From JAVBLG01 sp031553655 (GTDB taxonomy: Bacteria; Desulfobacterota; Desulfovibrionia; Desulfovibrionales; Desulfovibrionaceae): a DNA stretch of 64,000 nt. How positions within the stretch are numbered: position 1 is the first letter of the stretch; the number at the start of each line of letters is the position of its first letter. Shown one piece after another: positions 1 through 7,226 of this stretch. Location of the stretch: positions 16,785-80,784 of the forward strand of contig JAVBLG010000044.1 in NCBI GenBank assembly GCA_031553655.1, read 5' to 3'. The position numbers and the translations under genes were made by a program. The notes under the pieces were generated by a model. That model was not told where the DNA came from and did no database searches. It saw nothing but the letters and a program-made list of their open reading frames with translations.

Positions 1-290
1 TTGTTCTTTTCCTTGACCAGCCTTTGCAGATAGTCCTCAATAGTGTCTGGCTCGACCTTGTATTCGTCAAGAAAAATAGTGCCGTCGCGTCTGACGGTCA
101 TAACCATATAATCGGCCTCGGTGGGCAGAACGTCCGCGTGTTTGGTCGTGGGCAGATCCACTTCAAGTCCTTCGGACATCATTGGCGCGGTAACCATGAA
201 AATAATCAGCAGAACCAGCATTACGTCCACAAAGGGAGTAACGTTTATTTCGGCCACAAAGCCGCCGCTTTTGTTAAGACTGGCTCCCAT
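1..290 (-). CDS. tolR: ExbD/TolR biopolymer transport protein (3' end outside window)
   Basis: Inner-membrane partner of the TolQ proton channel. It uses proton flow to energise the Tol-Pal outer-membrane system. The 96 visible residues show the ExbD/TolR pattern: a short cytoplasmic start, one transmembrane helix (about residues 16-37) containing NVTPFVDVMLVLLIIFMV, then the start of the periplasmic domain (EGLEVDLPTT). Asp22 in the helix is the conserved proton-carrying residue of the family. The ATG lies 2 bases after the tolQ stop, so the two genes are translationally linked. The C-terminus runs off the left edge. ExbD and TolR cannot be separated firmly from this fragment; TolR is preferred from the tolQ-like neighbour, and tolA or pal would be expected further left. 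Confidence 0.9.
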   Translation of the reverse strand, partial: MGASLNKSGGFVAEINVTPFVDVMLVLLIIFMVTAPMMSEGLEVDLPTTKHADVLPTEADYMVMTVRRDGTIFLDEYKVEPDTIEDYLQRLVKEKN

Positions 291-292
291 GG

Positions 293-988
293 CTATGCTT
301 CCGTTGTTCCGTGGCGCTGAACCGGGCGGTGAGCGTTGATCTCGCGCTGCACCCGGTTAAGAAAAATACCGGCGAAGTTGACCAGATCGGTGTCGAGTTC
401 GCCCAGTTTACCCAGAAAAATATTGTAGCCGATGGTAGCGGGCACAGCCACGGCAAGGCCTATGGCCGTGGCTACCAGAGCTTCGGATATGCCCGGCGCA
501 ACTGTGGCCAGCGAGGCCGACTTGAGCATGCCTATGGAATGGAACGACCCCATAATGCCCCACACTGTGCCGAACAGGCCGATGAAGGGAGCCGTGTTGG
601 CGGTGGTGGCCAGAAGCGAAAGAGAGTGATTGAGGCGCGAAAGCTCCGTACCAACGCCCTGGCGCAACGAGCGGCGCACATTATCCACCACCACCGGGCT
701 GTCATTGCCCAGTTCCTTGGAGCGGTTGAATTCGGTAACGCCCTGATGGGCCACATAATAAAGCGGAGAGGACGGATCCCCTCCCAAAGACTGCACGGCA
801 TCGCGCAAATCACGCGCCCGCTCAAAGCGTTCCACGCCTTCGGATATTTTTTTAGCAGCCATGCTCAGGGATATCCATTTCTGGATCATCAGGGTCCAAC
901 TGCCTACCGACATAAGCAAAAGCAAGGCGAAAACCACTTTTGACGGGATGCCGGCGTGCATAATCATTGATAAAAAATCAAATTCCAT
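293..988 (-). CDS. tolQ: MotA/TolQ/ExbB proton channel protein
   Basis: Forms the proton-conducting inner-membrane channel that works with TolR and TolA to keep the outer membrane constricted during division. About 231 residues with three membrane helices: one near residues 13-35 and two in the conserved C-terminal half, around TAPFIGLFGTVWGIM and PGISEALVATAIGLAVAVP, which are the TolQ/ExbB family signatures. The start used is the ATG giving MEFDFLSM, because GGAGAA lies about six bases upstream; a longer frame beginning 13 codons earlier lacks such a site. Next gene downstream is tolR, two bases away. Assignment to TolQ rather than ExbB rests on length and the lack of TonB-linked genes nearby. 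Confidence 0.92.
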   Translation of the reverse strand: MEFDFLSMIMHAGIPSKVVFALLLLMSVGSWTLMIQKWISLSMAAKKISEGVERFERARDLRDAVQSLGGDPSSPLYYVAHQGVTEFNRSKELGNDSPVVVDNVRRSLRQGVGTELSRLNHSLSLLATTANTAPFIGLFGTVWGIMGSFHSIGMLKSASLATVAPGISEALVATAIGLAVAVPATIGYNIFLGKLGELDTDLVNFAGIFLNRVQREINAHRPVQRHGTTEA

Positions 989-1216
989 GAATTTCTCCGG
1001 ACAATTACATGAGAACCCAGACGCCAAACCGCCTCGCTGCCCGGATGGCCGGCACGGCCGCCGCCCGGGCAGGAGGCTGTTAAATGCTGGTTTTAACGGA
1101 GGGGTGCCCCGCTCGCGGCTTTGCCGCTTCTGGCAAGATGCCCTGAGTGGCCTATTTTTTCAACCATTTTTTTATATACGTCCCTGGATCTTGCTGTCAG
1201 CGTAATAATACTAATT

Positions 1217-1948
1217 CTATTGCCCATATCTGGACTTATTGTCTCCGCGCTGACGCTGTTGTTGCTGTTCCTTCTGTTGTTCTTGCTTCTGCTGCTCGCG
1301 CTGGCTCTGTTGTTCCCGACGCTGTTGTTGCTGGCGTTGCTGCTGTTCTTGACGTTGCTGTTGCTGGCGTTGCTGCTGTTCCTGACGCTGCTGTTGCTGG
1401 CGCTCCTGGCGCTGGTGCTCCTGACGTTGCTCGCGCTGGCGTTGCTGATGTTCCTGGCGTTGTTCGCGTTGGCGATCTTCGCGGTAGCGCTGCTGGTCGC
1501 GTTCACGCTGCTGCTCATAGCGTTGCTGATCGCGCTGGTGGGCCTGATCGCGGCGCTGCTGCTCCAGACGTTGCCGCTCACGCTCTTTCTGTTGGTCGTG
1601 ACGTTGTTGCTCATGGCGCTGTTGTTCACGGCGCTGCTGCGCCCTGCGATCCCATTCCTGCCTTCTGCGCTGTTCCTCCTGCTGGATGCGCCGCTGTTCC
1701 CGGCGCTCCCATTCCACGCGATCGCGTTCCAGCCGCAGTCGTTCCTGCTGGTTGGCTCTACGTTCCAGATCCATGCGCTTCAGGCGTTCGCGTTCATAGT
1801 AATCCATTTGGCGGCGATATTCGACGTCGTCGTAAGTGTCACTCCAGGGATCGTAGCTGCTGCCGTAACGTTGCGGCGGGACGCAACCGGTGAAGCCTAG
1901 GGCCAGAACCAAGCAGGCGATAACCATTTTAGCTTTAAACTGTAGCAT
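1217..1948 (-). CDS. Gln/Arg-rich coiled-coil lipoprotein, unknown function
   Basis: Predicted 243-residue lipoprotein. The N-terminus has a Lys-containing start, a hydrophobic stretch and a lipobox ending FTGC, which puts the lipidated cysteine at residue 22. A short Tyr/Asp-rich segment (about 25-50) follows. The rest is an extreme low-complexity region of Gln, Arg and Glu, which should form one long highly charged helix or coiled coil. The DNA holds 2.5 copies of a 33-base tandem unit, so length variation is likely. GGAGAG sits about five bases before the ATG. No family was recognised. It lies next to tolQ-tolR, so a role as an envelope-spanning spacer is possible but only a guess. Anti-sense frames are open because of the repeat and are not genes. 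Confidence 0.78.
   Translation of the reverse strand: MLQFKAKMVIACLVLALGFTGCVPPQRYGSSYDPWSDTYDDVEYRRQMDYYERERLKRMDLERRANQQERLRLERDRVEWERREQRRIQQEEQRRRQEWDRRAQQRREQQRHEQQRHDQQKERERQRLEQQRRDQAHQRDQQRYEQQRERDQQRYREDRQREQRQEHQQRQREQRQEHQRQERQQQQRQEQQQRQQQQRQEQQQRQQQQRREQQSQREQQKQEQQKEQQQQRQRGDNKSRYGQ
1319..1402. repeat. 33-bp tandem repeat inside the Gln/Arg-rich lipoprotein gene
   Basis: Two full units (1319-1351 and 1352-1384) and a partial third (1385-1402), beginning ACGCTG or ACGTTG and differing at only a few positions. They encode the repeated QRQEQQQRQQQ-type block on the minus strand. The unit is a multiple of three, so copy-number change would keep the reading frame. Confidence 0.85.
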
Positions 1949-2153
1949 GAAAGCTCTCCGTTGCGGTCAGATGATGTTCACTTTGCAAATAATACCGAAA
2001 TACGCTTGGAGATTATATCAGAAAGCTAATGAAATTACAATTCACAGTGCGCGTTAATGCAGGGCTGCAGCTGACTGGAGCCGTTTTTTTTTGACTGGTG
2101 ATGTGCTTTATGAACAGAAGCAAGTTGGATTATGTTTGGGGCAGGATGGGCAG

Positions 2154-3383
2154 TTAAAATGATTTGTCCATGGAGCGGATGACGGAGGCCGCGCCTTCGG
2201 CTGCGGCATATCCGCTGGCCCAGGCCCAGTGCAGATTATATCCGCCCAATTGCCCGCACACGTCCAGCACCTCGCCGCAAAAGAATAGCCTTGAAGTTAT
2301 TTTGCTTTCCATGGTCGAAGACGACACCTCGGCCACATCGACCCCACCTCTGGAGGCTTCGGCCTTTTTCCAGCCCTCAGTTCCTTCGGGTATGGCCGTA
2401 TGCTCATGGATCAGTCGTTCAGCCTCACGCCAGTCTTTTTTGCTCAAATCCGCCAGCTTGTGTCCACCGGATTTTTGGGGCGCAAGGCGTTCCGCCAACC
2501 GTTCAGGAAGGTGGCGGGCTAAGAAATTGCGCAACAAAATTTTACCTCCAGAGCGTACTTGTTCTTCTTTTGCGGCATTCAGATCGAAATTCGGCAAAAA
2601 GTCGATATTTACGGGCATGCCCTTTTGCCAGTATGACGATATTTGCAGGGCGGCCGGGCCGCTGATGCCCCTGTGAGTAAAGAGCAGGGGCAGAATAAAG
2701 CTTGGGGCTTTGCTTTGCGGCAGACTTATTTTTACCGGCAGGCTTATGCCTGCCAGGTCGCTCAAAGGCCAGCCGTCGGGCATTGTCAGGGGAACCAGGG
2801 CCGGGGCCGGGGGAATGACGCGGTGCCCGAAGCCCCGCGCAAAGGCCATGGCCTCGTTTGAGGCTCCGCATTGAGGGCAGGCCGGGCCGCCGCCGGCAAT
2901 GACCAAAGCTGAGGAGTGAATTTCATTCGATTGTTCGGCCTCATTTTCGGCCACGGTTATGAACAATTCTCCCACTTTTTTTAGCTTTACGGCCCTGGTT
3001 GCCGTAAACAAACTTGCGCCCTGTTTTTTCATTTCTTCCAGCAGATAATCCAGGACGTCCGAAGCTGAATTCACGCAGAAAATCTGCCCATGCTCACGTT
3101 CTTCCAGGTGGATGCCACGTTCGCGCAGGCGGCGGAGCATTCCGTCCGGCGCGAAGCGCGCCAAAGCCGAGAGGCAGAATTTGGCATTGGAGCTTATGTA
3201 ATTTGTTGCGTTTACCGAGAGATTGCCCACATTGCATTTCCCCCCGCCGGAAATCATAATTTTGCGTCCCGGACGGGGTGATTTTTCCAGCACGGCGGTT
3301 TTAAGGCCAAGGGCGGCGGCGCGCCCGGCGCACACAAGCCCGGATGCGCCGCCGCCAATAATCACAAGATCGTATGTTTTCAT
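2154..3383 (-). CDS. FAD/NAD(P)-binding flavoprotein, YhiN/HI0933 family
   Basis: A 409-residue flavoprotein. The N-terminal dinucleotide-binding motif is clear (IIGGGASGLVCAG, residues 8-20), followed by the family block SPRPGRKIMISGGGKCN. The C-terminus has the second FAD contact region, with FFCGEVLDVCGQLGGYN and WAWASGYAAAEGA. Length and both motifs fit the YhiN/BaiN family, whose members are annotated as NAD(P)/FAD-dependent or aminoacetone oxidases. The physiological substrate is generally unknown. It is monocistronic or read with the upstream MFS gene on the same strand (gap about 60 bases). No signal peptide is seen, so it should be cytoplasmic. Confidence 0.9.
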   Translation of the reverse strand: MKTYDLVIIGGGASGLVCAGRAAALGLKTAVLEKSPRPGRKIMISGGGKCNVGNLSVNATNYISSNAKFCLSALARFAPDGMLRRLRERGIHLEEREHGQIFCVNSASDVLDYLLEEMKKQGASLFTATRAVKLKKVGELFITVAENEAEQSNEIHSSALVIAGGGPACPQCGASNEAMAFARGFGHRVIPPAPALVPLTMPDGWPLSDLAGISLPVKISLPQSKAPSFILPLLFTHRGISGPAALQISSYWQKGMPVNIDFLPNFDLNAAKEEQVRSGGKILLRNFLARHLPERLAERLAPQKSGGHKLADLSKKDWREAERLIHEHTAIPEGTEGWKKAEASRGGVDVAEVSSSTMESKITSRLFFCGEVLDVCGQLGGYNLHWAWASGYAAAEGAASVIRSMDKSF

Positions 3384-3444
3384 ATTGTTGATGTACTGTT
3401 ACGGATCAGGGCGGATGTGCCAGCCCAGGTTATACGGTATTCCG

Positions 3445-4611
3445 TCAGGCTTTTTTAGCCGCTCTCATATTCAATATTTCCACCATAATCAACATCAAAA
3501 TCCAGAGTGTTCCCAAAAATATTGGTAAAAGCGCGTAGCCGGCGTACGCACCGAGCAGCCCGAACAGCGGGGGCATCAGGGCGGTGCCCACGTAGCCCGA
3601 GGCCACCTGAAGACCCATCATGGCCTGAGAGTTGGCGTAGCCGAAATTGGCCGGCGTTTCATGAATCAAGGTGGGGAAGATTGGGGCGCAGCCCAGGCCG
3701 ATTAAAAAAAAACCGGCCAGCGGAACCCAAGCATCGAAAAACATCAGAATGATTCCGACGGCTATCAAGCTGTGCCCAAGGCGCAGCATCTGGCGGTGAT
3801 CAAAACCGATGGTCAAAAAGCCTGACACAAGGCGGCCGAAGGTTATGCCGGCATAGTAAATGGCCACCCAGCGGGCCGCCGTAACCGAATCGATCCCCTT
3901 GACCAACACCAGGTAGCTGCCGCCCCACAACCCGGCCGCGCTTTCAATGGAGCAATAACAAAAAAAGGACAGCAAGGCCGCCCTGGCCCCCGGAAGACGC
4001 AAGAGTTTTGCGAAACCCAACGGCTTTTTCGGAGTCGCTCCCGTCATGGCGGTTGCGACTCCGTTTTTGTTCCATAACGGCAAAGAGGCGAACAAGACGG
4101 CCGTCAAAGCAAACTGAATGATGCTCACGGTCAGATAGCCGCTACTCCAACCGCCGGTTCCGGCCAGACGGTGCGACATGATCATCGGCCCGGCCGAGGC
4201 TCCCAGCCCCCAGAAACAATGCAGCCCGCTCATATGCCGGGCCTTGTAGTGGACGGCCACGTAGTTGTTCAGCCCGGCGTCCACCGCCCCGGCCCCCAGG
4301 CCCAAAGGTATGGCTGCCAGGCACACCCCCCAGAAAACACCGAGGACGGAGAAGAGCAACAAGGCCGTCGCGGTCATCAGAACACTGACGGCGGTGACCA
4401 TGGCCGTGCCGAAGCGGTTAATGATCCGTGCGCTCATCACGCTGGAAAGCACCGTGCCGCCGGCGATGAGCATCGAGATGATCCCGGCGTGGGAGGCGGG
4501 TACGGCCAGGTCGCCGTACATGGCGGGCCAGGCCGCGCCCAAAAGGGAGTCGGGAAGACCCAGGCTGATGAAGGAAATGTATATTATGACGAGCAGCAAG
4601 GCGGTGATCAT
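3445..4611 (-). CDS. Major facilitator superfamily transporter
   Basis: A 388-residue inner-membrane carrier with about 12 hydrophobic helices split by a central basic loop (around PKKPLGFAKLLRLPGAR). The first half contains ISLGLPDSLLGAAWP and SARIINRFGTAMV, typical of the MFS fold and its cytoplasmic loop between helices 2 and 3. It resembles the FucP-like or BypA-like carriers that import sugars or organic acids, but the substrate cannot be read from the sequence. The stop lies about 60 bases before the flavoprotein gene on the same strand, and a long inverted repeat separates its start from the SDR gene upstream. Confidence 0.85.
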   Translation of the reverse strand: MITALLLVIIYISFISLGLPDSLLGAAWPAMYGDLAVPASHAGIISMLIAGGTVLSSVMSARIINRFGTAMVTAVSVLMTATALLLFSVLGVFWGVCLAAIPLGLGAGAVDAGLNNYVAVHYKARHMSGLHCFWGLGASAGPMIMSHRLAGTGGWSSGYLTVSIIQFALTAVLFASLPLWNKNGVATAMTGATPKKPLGFAKLLRLPGARAALLSFFCYCSIESAAGLWGGSYLVLVKGIDSVTAARWVAIYYAGITFGRLVSGFLTIGFDHRQMLRLGHSLIAVGIILMFFDAWVPLAGFFLIGLGCAPIFPTLIHETPANFGYANSQAMMGLQVASGYVGTALMPPLFGLLGAYAGYALLPIFLGTLWILMLIMVEILNMRAAKKA

Positions 4612-4667
4612 GGGCGAATCCTTTTACGAACACATCGTGCTCGGGCGGCCCTACCAGAGCACGGCCC

Positions 4668-4722
4668 GATAACAGATAGCGCATTTTGCTCATTGCGTTC
4701 GAAAAATGCGTTATCTGTTATC
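4668..4722. repeat. 20-bp-arm inverted repeat overlapping the SDR stop codon
   Basis: GATAACAGATAGCGCATTTT (4668-4687) pairs with 4703-4722, with a single G-U-type mismatch and a 15-base loop. It includes the stop codon of the SDR gene. It has no T-run on either side, so it is either a 3'-end stabilising stem or a weak Rho-independent terminator between the SDR and MFS genes. Confidence 0.75.
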
Positions 4723-5493
4723 TGGTTCAAAAGTCCAACCGCGATCTTCGTGATAGATCATCTGTCTTGCCATGCCGCCGTCCACCACAAAGTTTTGCCC
4801 GGTTATAAAGCCGGCCTGATCGGAACAAAGGAACATAGTCATGGCGGCAACGTCTTCGGGAGTTCCTATGCGCCTTACAGGGTGTTGGATCAGGTCGGCA
4901 TTAAGGTATTCTGGTATGTAATCGGGGTCTTTCTGATAGGCTCCCGCATCGATCCAGCCGGGGCTTATGGCGTTTACACGTACCCTCCCGGCCAGGCTTA
5001 CAGCCAGGGCGTGGGTGAGGGAATTGAGGCCGCCCTTGGCCGCCGCATAGCTTTCGCCGTCGGTTTGCGACATGATGGCACGGGTGGAAGATATGTTGAT
5101 TATGGAGGCGTTCATGGCAAAGTCGCCCATGAACAGATGGGCCAGTATATATGGTGCAGCCAGGCCCACTTTCAGCACATGAATGAAGTCATTGTGGCTG
5201 CATCCGGACAGAATGCCCCTTCTATTGTTGCAGACGTTGTTAATCAGATAATCCACCCGCCCAAAGCGTCTTATTGTCAACAAGGCGAAGTCGTTTAATG
5301 TTTCTTCGTCCGCAACGTCTCCAGGCATGAATACGGCCTTGTCGCCAAGGCGGGCTTCCAGAGCGCGGCCGCCGACAGTGTCAATGTCCACAAAGGCCGC
5401 CTCGGCCCCGGCTTCGCAAAACTTTTCCAGGATACAACGTCCGATGCCGTTGGCGGCTCCGGTAACCACACATATTTTTCCGGAAAAATTCAT
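4711..5493 (-). CDS. Short-chain dehydrogenase/reductase (SDR)
   Basis: A 260-residue classical-type SDR, an NAD(P)-dependent oxidoreductase. Seen directly: the nucleotide-binding glycine motif TGAANGIG (11-18), the cofactor acid region FVDIDT, the NNAG-equivalent NNVC (85-88), the catalytic serine region ISSTRA (134-139) and the YxxxK pair Y149/K153 (SYAAAKGG). The PGW motif and the C-terminal FVVDGG are also present. The tetrad asparagine usually found in the helix after NNAG is replaced: the aligned stretch reads KVGLAAP, with Gly at about residue 110. This may weaken or alter catalysis. The substrate is unknown. The gene ends inside a strong inverted repeat. Confidence 0.88.
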   Translation of the reverse strand: MNFSGKICVVTGAANGIGRCILEKFCEAGAEAAFVDIDTVGGRALEARLGDKAVFMPGDVADEETLNDFALLTIRRFGRVDYLINNVCNNRRGILSGCSHNDFIHVLKVGLAAPYILAHLFMGDFAMNASIINISSTRAIMSQTDGESYAAAKGGLNSLTHALAVSLAGRVRVNAISPGWIDAGAYQKDPDYIPEYLNADLIQHPVRRIGTPEDVAAMTMFLCSDQAGFITGQNFVVDGGMARQMIYHEDRGWTFEPDNR

Positions 5494-5544
5494 AATAGAG
5501 CTCCATCCATAAATCTTATAAACTAAAAAATATAATAAAGTAAA

Positions 5545-6501
5545 TTATCCAAGCAAATACAGCCAGGTGATCACAATCAGGCTGGCAGCCCGCAGCCCCT
5601 GATTGGCCAACACAAGGCGCAAAGCCAGACCGGGAGAGTACCATCCGGCATAAGAAGGAAGCTGATGGCGCAGGGCGCGCATGGGAGTGGACAGAATGTT
5701 GCCCACCATCAGTGCGGCCACAATTTCCCTGGAGCTGAGCGCGCCCGAGTGTAACACGCTGCCCGCCGCCGAAAGGGCCGCGCCAAGCTCGGCGGCCAGG
5801 TGCAGTACTATTATGCTCATGGCTTGGGGCTTGAGGAATGAAAGCCAGCTCAGATTGGCGCTCATCCACATTTCGGCGGAATGAAAAAAGCCGTTATGCT
5901 GCAAATAATACATCAAAATATATATGGGAATTGTAAAAAAAGCCAGCTTGGGCAAACGGCGCAGCAGTCGTTTGAACGAGGCGGCCAGAATTTCGCGCGG
6001 AGAACGTTTTTCTTTTGCTTGTGGGGCTTGGAAAGCGTGTTCCGGTTGAGGGGGAAGGATGAGGCGGCCCACAACAGCTATAAGCGCGGTGCGGGCTGCG
6101 GCCGCAGCCAGGGTGAGGCCGATGTAAATTATGGCGGGCATGCCGATTACCGGCCACAACAATAAAAAAATGGTGGGTGTGTGCATGAGATAGGCGGGCA
6201 GGCTGTTGAATATATTGGCCAGCACTACTTCTTTGCCGCTCATTTCACCCGCTTCGAGTTTTTGGGACAGCACGGCATTGGAGGCCGAGGGAGAAACAAA
6301 GGCCAGACTGAAGGATTGGGCGGCGGCTTCGCCCAAATTAGCCAGGCGGGCCAAAGGAGCGGCAAAGCGGGCCAGGTGGCGGCTCCAGTTGAGGGCTTCC
6401 AGAATGTTGGCCACCAGAATGCCCATGGCCATGCCGCACAGCAGACGCAGCATGGGTTTGACGAGGCTGTTAAAAATTTCCGGCGCGGATATTTCAGTCA
6501 C
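5545..6501 (-). CDS. Membrane protein with nucleoside-recognition (Gate) domains
   Basis: A 318-residue integral membrane protein with roughly eight hydrophobic segments. The N-terminal half carries the Gate/nucleoside-recognition pattern: amphipathic GMAMGILVANILEALNW, then SFSLAFVSPSASNAVLSQ and ANIFNSLPAYLMHTP. A related block recurs in the C-terminal half (SAAGSVLHSGALSSREI and LMVGNILSTPMRALRHQLP), giving a pseudo-duplicated architecture. Proteins of this group resemble SpmA/SpmB and parts of FeoB and nucleoside carriers. Their substrate is usually unknown. It is preceded on the same strand by RNase HI and a hairpin repeat, so it probably has its own promoter. Confidence 0.75.
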   Translation of the reverse strand: MTEISAPEIFNSLVKPMLRLLCGMAMGILVANILEALNWSRHLARFAAPLARLANLGEAAAQSFSLAFVSPSASNAVLSQKLEAGEMSGKEVVLANIFNSLPAYLMHTPTIFLLLWPVIGMPAIIYIGLTLAAAAARTALIAVVGRLILPPQPEHAFQAPQAKEKRSPREILAASFKRLLRRLPKLAFFTIPIYILMYYLQHNGFFHSAEMWMSANLSWLSFLKPQAMSIIVLHLAAELGAALSAAGSVLHSGALSSREIVAALMVGNILSTPMRALRHQLPSYAGWYSPGLALRLVLANQGLRAASLIVITWLYLLG

Positions 6502-6536
6502 TTTGCAACCTGCACGTATATAATAAGCTGATAATT

Positions 6537-6611
6537 AAAAGTTTTTGAAGGATGGGATGGGGTTTGGGGAAGGGAAGGGAACTTTTTTTAAAAAGTTCCC
6601 TTCCCTTCCCC
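6537..6611 (-). repeat. Dispersed hairpin repeat R1, copy 1 (terminator-like)
   Basis: Perfect 22-bp arms (6566-6587 and 6590-6611) of the GGGGAAGGGAAGGGAACTTT type with a two-base loop. Read on the minus strand, they are followed by a conserved tail of CCCCATCC and CAAAAACTTTT elements. The same hairpin plus tail occurs at 13300, 44181 and, truncated, 63965. The upstream arm encodes the last residues of RNase HI, whose TAA is at the apex. Confidence 0.9.
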
Positions 6612-7094
6612 AAGGCCGATATCTTCGGGCAATCCCGGGCGCGCGGCCCATTCGCGGGCCATCTGGTCGCATTTTTCATTTTCGGCGTGGCCTTGATGCC
6701 CGCGCACCCAGTGAAATTTGACTTCGTGGCGCTCAAGCAGAGGGAGGAGTTTCTCCCATAGGTCACGGTTTTTCACCGGTTCTTTTTTGGAGTTGATCCA
6801 GCCTTTTTTCAACCAGGAGACCAGCCAGCGTTTTTCGATGGCGTTGATTACGTATTGCGAATCAGAGTACAGATCGACCCGGCAGGGAAAATTCAGGGAG
6901 CTCAGGGCCTCGATAACGGCGGTGATTTCCATGCGGTTGTTGGTGGTACGGGCAAAGCCGCCGCCGATGGATTTTTCGTAATCCTTTCCTGTCTGGCGTA
7001 ATATAGCCGCATAGCCGCCTGGACCTGGGTTGCCCAGGCATGAGCCGTCGGTGTGTATGATCACCGAGCATGGGGAGGAGGTGGACGAAATCAT
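6588..7094 (-). CDS. rnhA: Ribonuclease HI
   Basis: Cleaves the RNA strand of RNA-DNA hybrids, for example R-loops and replication primers. The 168-residue protein has the metal-binding catalytic set D16 (HTDGSCLGNPG), E56 (NNRMEI), D78 (LYSDSQ) and D143 (ENEKCDQMA), together with the active-site His in VRGHQGH (H133). A basic handle region is present (KRWLVSWLKKGW). Length is close to the usual 150-160 residues. The last seven residues, GEGKGTF, are encoded by one arm of the R1 hairpin, so the natural C-terminus was probably replaced or extended by the repeat. The start is ATG; there is no overlapping neighbour. Confidence 0.95.
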   Translation of the reverse strand: MISSTSSPCSVIIHTDGSCLGNPGPGGYAAILRQTGKDYEKSIGGGFARTTNNRMEITAVIEALSSLNFPCRVDLYSDSQYVINAIEKRWLVSWLKKGWINSKKEPVKNRDLWEKLLPLLERHEVKFHWVRGHQGHAENEKCDQMAREWAARPGLPEDIGLGEGKGTF

Positions 7095-7176
7095 TTTATG
7101 TCATTCAACTCTTGAAATTATTGGTTATAATTACGGATATCTCGTGTAGGGGCGCCCGGATGCTGCCCGGGCAGCC

Positions 7177-7226
7177 ATTAAAATTCCAGATAAAAATTGT
7201 TCGCAATTCTTATCTGGAATTTTAAT
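7177..7226 (-). terminator. Long-stem terminator after the GT2 gene
   Basis: A 23-bp stem with one mismatch (7177-7199 with 7204-7226) closed by a TTCG loop, immediately after the glycosyltransferase stop codon. A TTTT run lies at the base of the 3' arm on the minus strand. A separate 14-base palindrome, GCTGCCCGGGCAGC, follows at 7162-7175. Confidence 0.7.

Noticed and set aside
1121..1900. Long hydrophobic plus-strand frame opposite the Gln/Arg-rich lipoprotein
   Set aside because: It is a by-product of the CTG/CGT repeats of the minus-strand gene. It has no ribosome site and low-complexity Leu/Ala content.
7162..7175. GCTGCCCGGGCAGC palindrome as a regulator binding site
   Set aside because: It lies downstream of a terminator between genes on the same strand, and no regulator context supports it.
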